Source: Pseudooceanicola spongiae | GTDB lineage: Bacteria; Pseudomonadota; Alphaproteobacteria; Rhodobacterales; Rhodobacteraceae | Assembly (NCBI RefSeq): GCF_014899185.1 | Contig: NZ_CP045201.1 | Location: 2,216,501-2,280,500 of the forward strand | Direction of reading: 5' to 3' | Length of the DNA: 64,000 nt | Shown: positions 63,678 through 64,000 of the stretch, in pieces | Position numbering within the stretch: the first letter of the stretch is position 1 | How the letters are laid out: every line of letters begins with the position of its first letter | The notes under the pieces: model-generated | Database searches by the model: none | What the model was told of the DNA's origin: nothing | The model's input: the letters and a program-made list of their open reading frames with translations, nothing else | Made by a program: the position numbers and the translations under genes

Positions 63678-64000
63678 GCGCGTTTCCTTTTCACCAGAAG
63701 GACGAGGAAGAGAATGCCGCCGATCAGCTCGATCACGACCGTGAGGGGGGTGGTGAGGTCGAGCAGACGCTCCATCACCGTCTGGCCGCCGACGAGGATG
63801 ATGCAGCCGGTCAGCGCAGCAGAGGGCAGCAGGATGCGGTGGCGTTCGCTGGGCGTTATGACATGGGCCAGCGCCGTGACGATCAGCCCGAAGAACGAGC
63901 CTCCGCCCCCCGACATCGGCCCGACCAGCGCCGTCGAGGCGGCGACGAGGATGCAGATCAGCACCAGCGCCTGCGCCTGTCCGCGCTTTGGGTTCTCGCC
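63674..64000 (-). CDS. Iron-chelate ABC transporter permease, FecCD family (partial, cut by window edge)
   Basis: The C-terminal ~109 residues of a FecCD-family permease; the gene enters from beyond position 64000. The reading frame stays open to the edge. Visible are 'GPMSGGGGSFFGLIVTALAHVITPSERHRILLPSAALTGCIILVGGQTVMERLL', matching the family segment that contacts the ATPase, and a last helix 'VVIELIGGILFLVLLVKRKRA'. It partners with the ATPase at 62925. The true start lies outside. Confidence 0.9.
   Translation of the reverse strand, partial: GENPKRGQAQALVLICILVAASTALVGPMSGGGGSFFGLIVTALAHVITPSERHRILLPSAALTGCIILVGGQTVMERLLDLTTPLTVVIELIGGILFLVLLVKRKRA

Overview
The window is a stretch of high-GC, gene-dense chromosome from an alphaproteobacterium, most likely of the Rhodobacterales (Roseobacteraceae/Paracoccaceae). 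This rests on the gene repertoire: tandem DUF1194 proteins, ThyX in place of ThyA, an RpoH-family sigma factor beside coaBC, a MoeB with membrane helices, an LpoA-like lipoprotein divergent from rsmI-yraN, and a TonB-ExbB-ExbD-ExbD operon. A TGA-N9-TCA 'Iron-Rhodo-box' over the exbB promoter fits the same group. I see no rRNA, tRNA, insertion sequence, phage or CRISPR array. It reads as core chromosome rather than an island.

Layout. 0-9.4 kb: small redox and cold-shock genes, an orphan HsdR-N-like PD-(D/E)XK protein, thyX, glyoxalase I, two overlapping DUF1194 genes, MarR and XRE regulators, sdhE and an aspartate aminotransferase. 9.4-18.7 kb: a MATE exporter, DUF2461, parE, lolD-lolC/E, sseB with a uracil-DNA glycosylase, and nhaA. 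18.9-21.2 kb: a kpsT-kpsE capsule-export pair without kpsM. 21.2-27 kb: a minus-strand run rpoH-coaBC-dut-moeB-M3 peptidase with overlapping starts and stops. 27-29 kb: cobU-cobC and a GST carrying a YHS-like tail. 29-34 kb: comM, gshB, yraN-rsmI and the divergent LpoA-like gene. 34-40 kb: glnD-murJ and a phospholipase D. 40-47 kb: a rhomboid-like protein lacking its catalytic residues, trpS, a VOC enzyme, a class IV aminotransferase, GNAT, hemerythrin and a soluble chemoreceptor. 47-55 kb: aspS, cfa, carB, a 29-residue lipoprotein and tdk. 55-58 kb: ybjN-proC-csaA-2-hydroxyacid dehydrogenase. 58-64 kb: cls, the TonB energising operon and the end of an iron-chelate ABC importer.

Functional themes are pyrimidine/dTTP supply (carB, dut, thyX, tdk), envelope building (lol, murJ, LpoA-like, cls, cfa, kpsT/E), iron uptake (tonB-exbBDD plus ABC importer under a predicted iron operator), and stress or redox control (rpoH, gshB, GST, hemerythrin, csp).

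I did not find a clearly new multi-gene system. The signals most worth following are: a four-unit, 11-bp-phased CGGT array at two distant intergenic sites; a perfect 10-bp hairpin that buries the ribosome-binding site of the orphan nuclease-like gene; tandem ExbD proteins of which one has lost the proton-carrying Asp; the GST-YHS fusion; the catalytically blank rhomboid; a DnaA-box pair upstream of cardiolipin synthase; and a minute lipoprotein gene after carB. All positions and motif calls come from reading the sequence; family names are from recognition without database searches.
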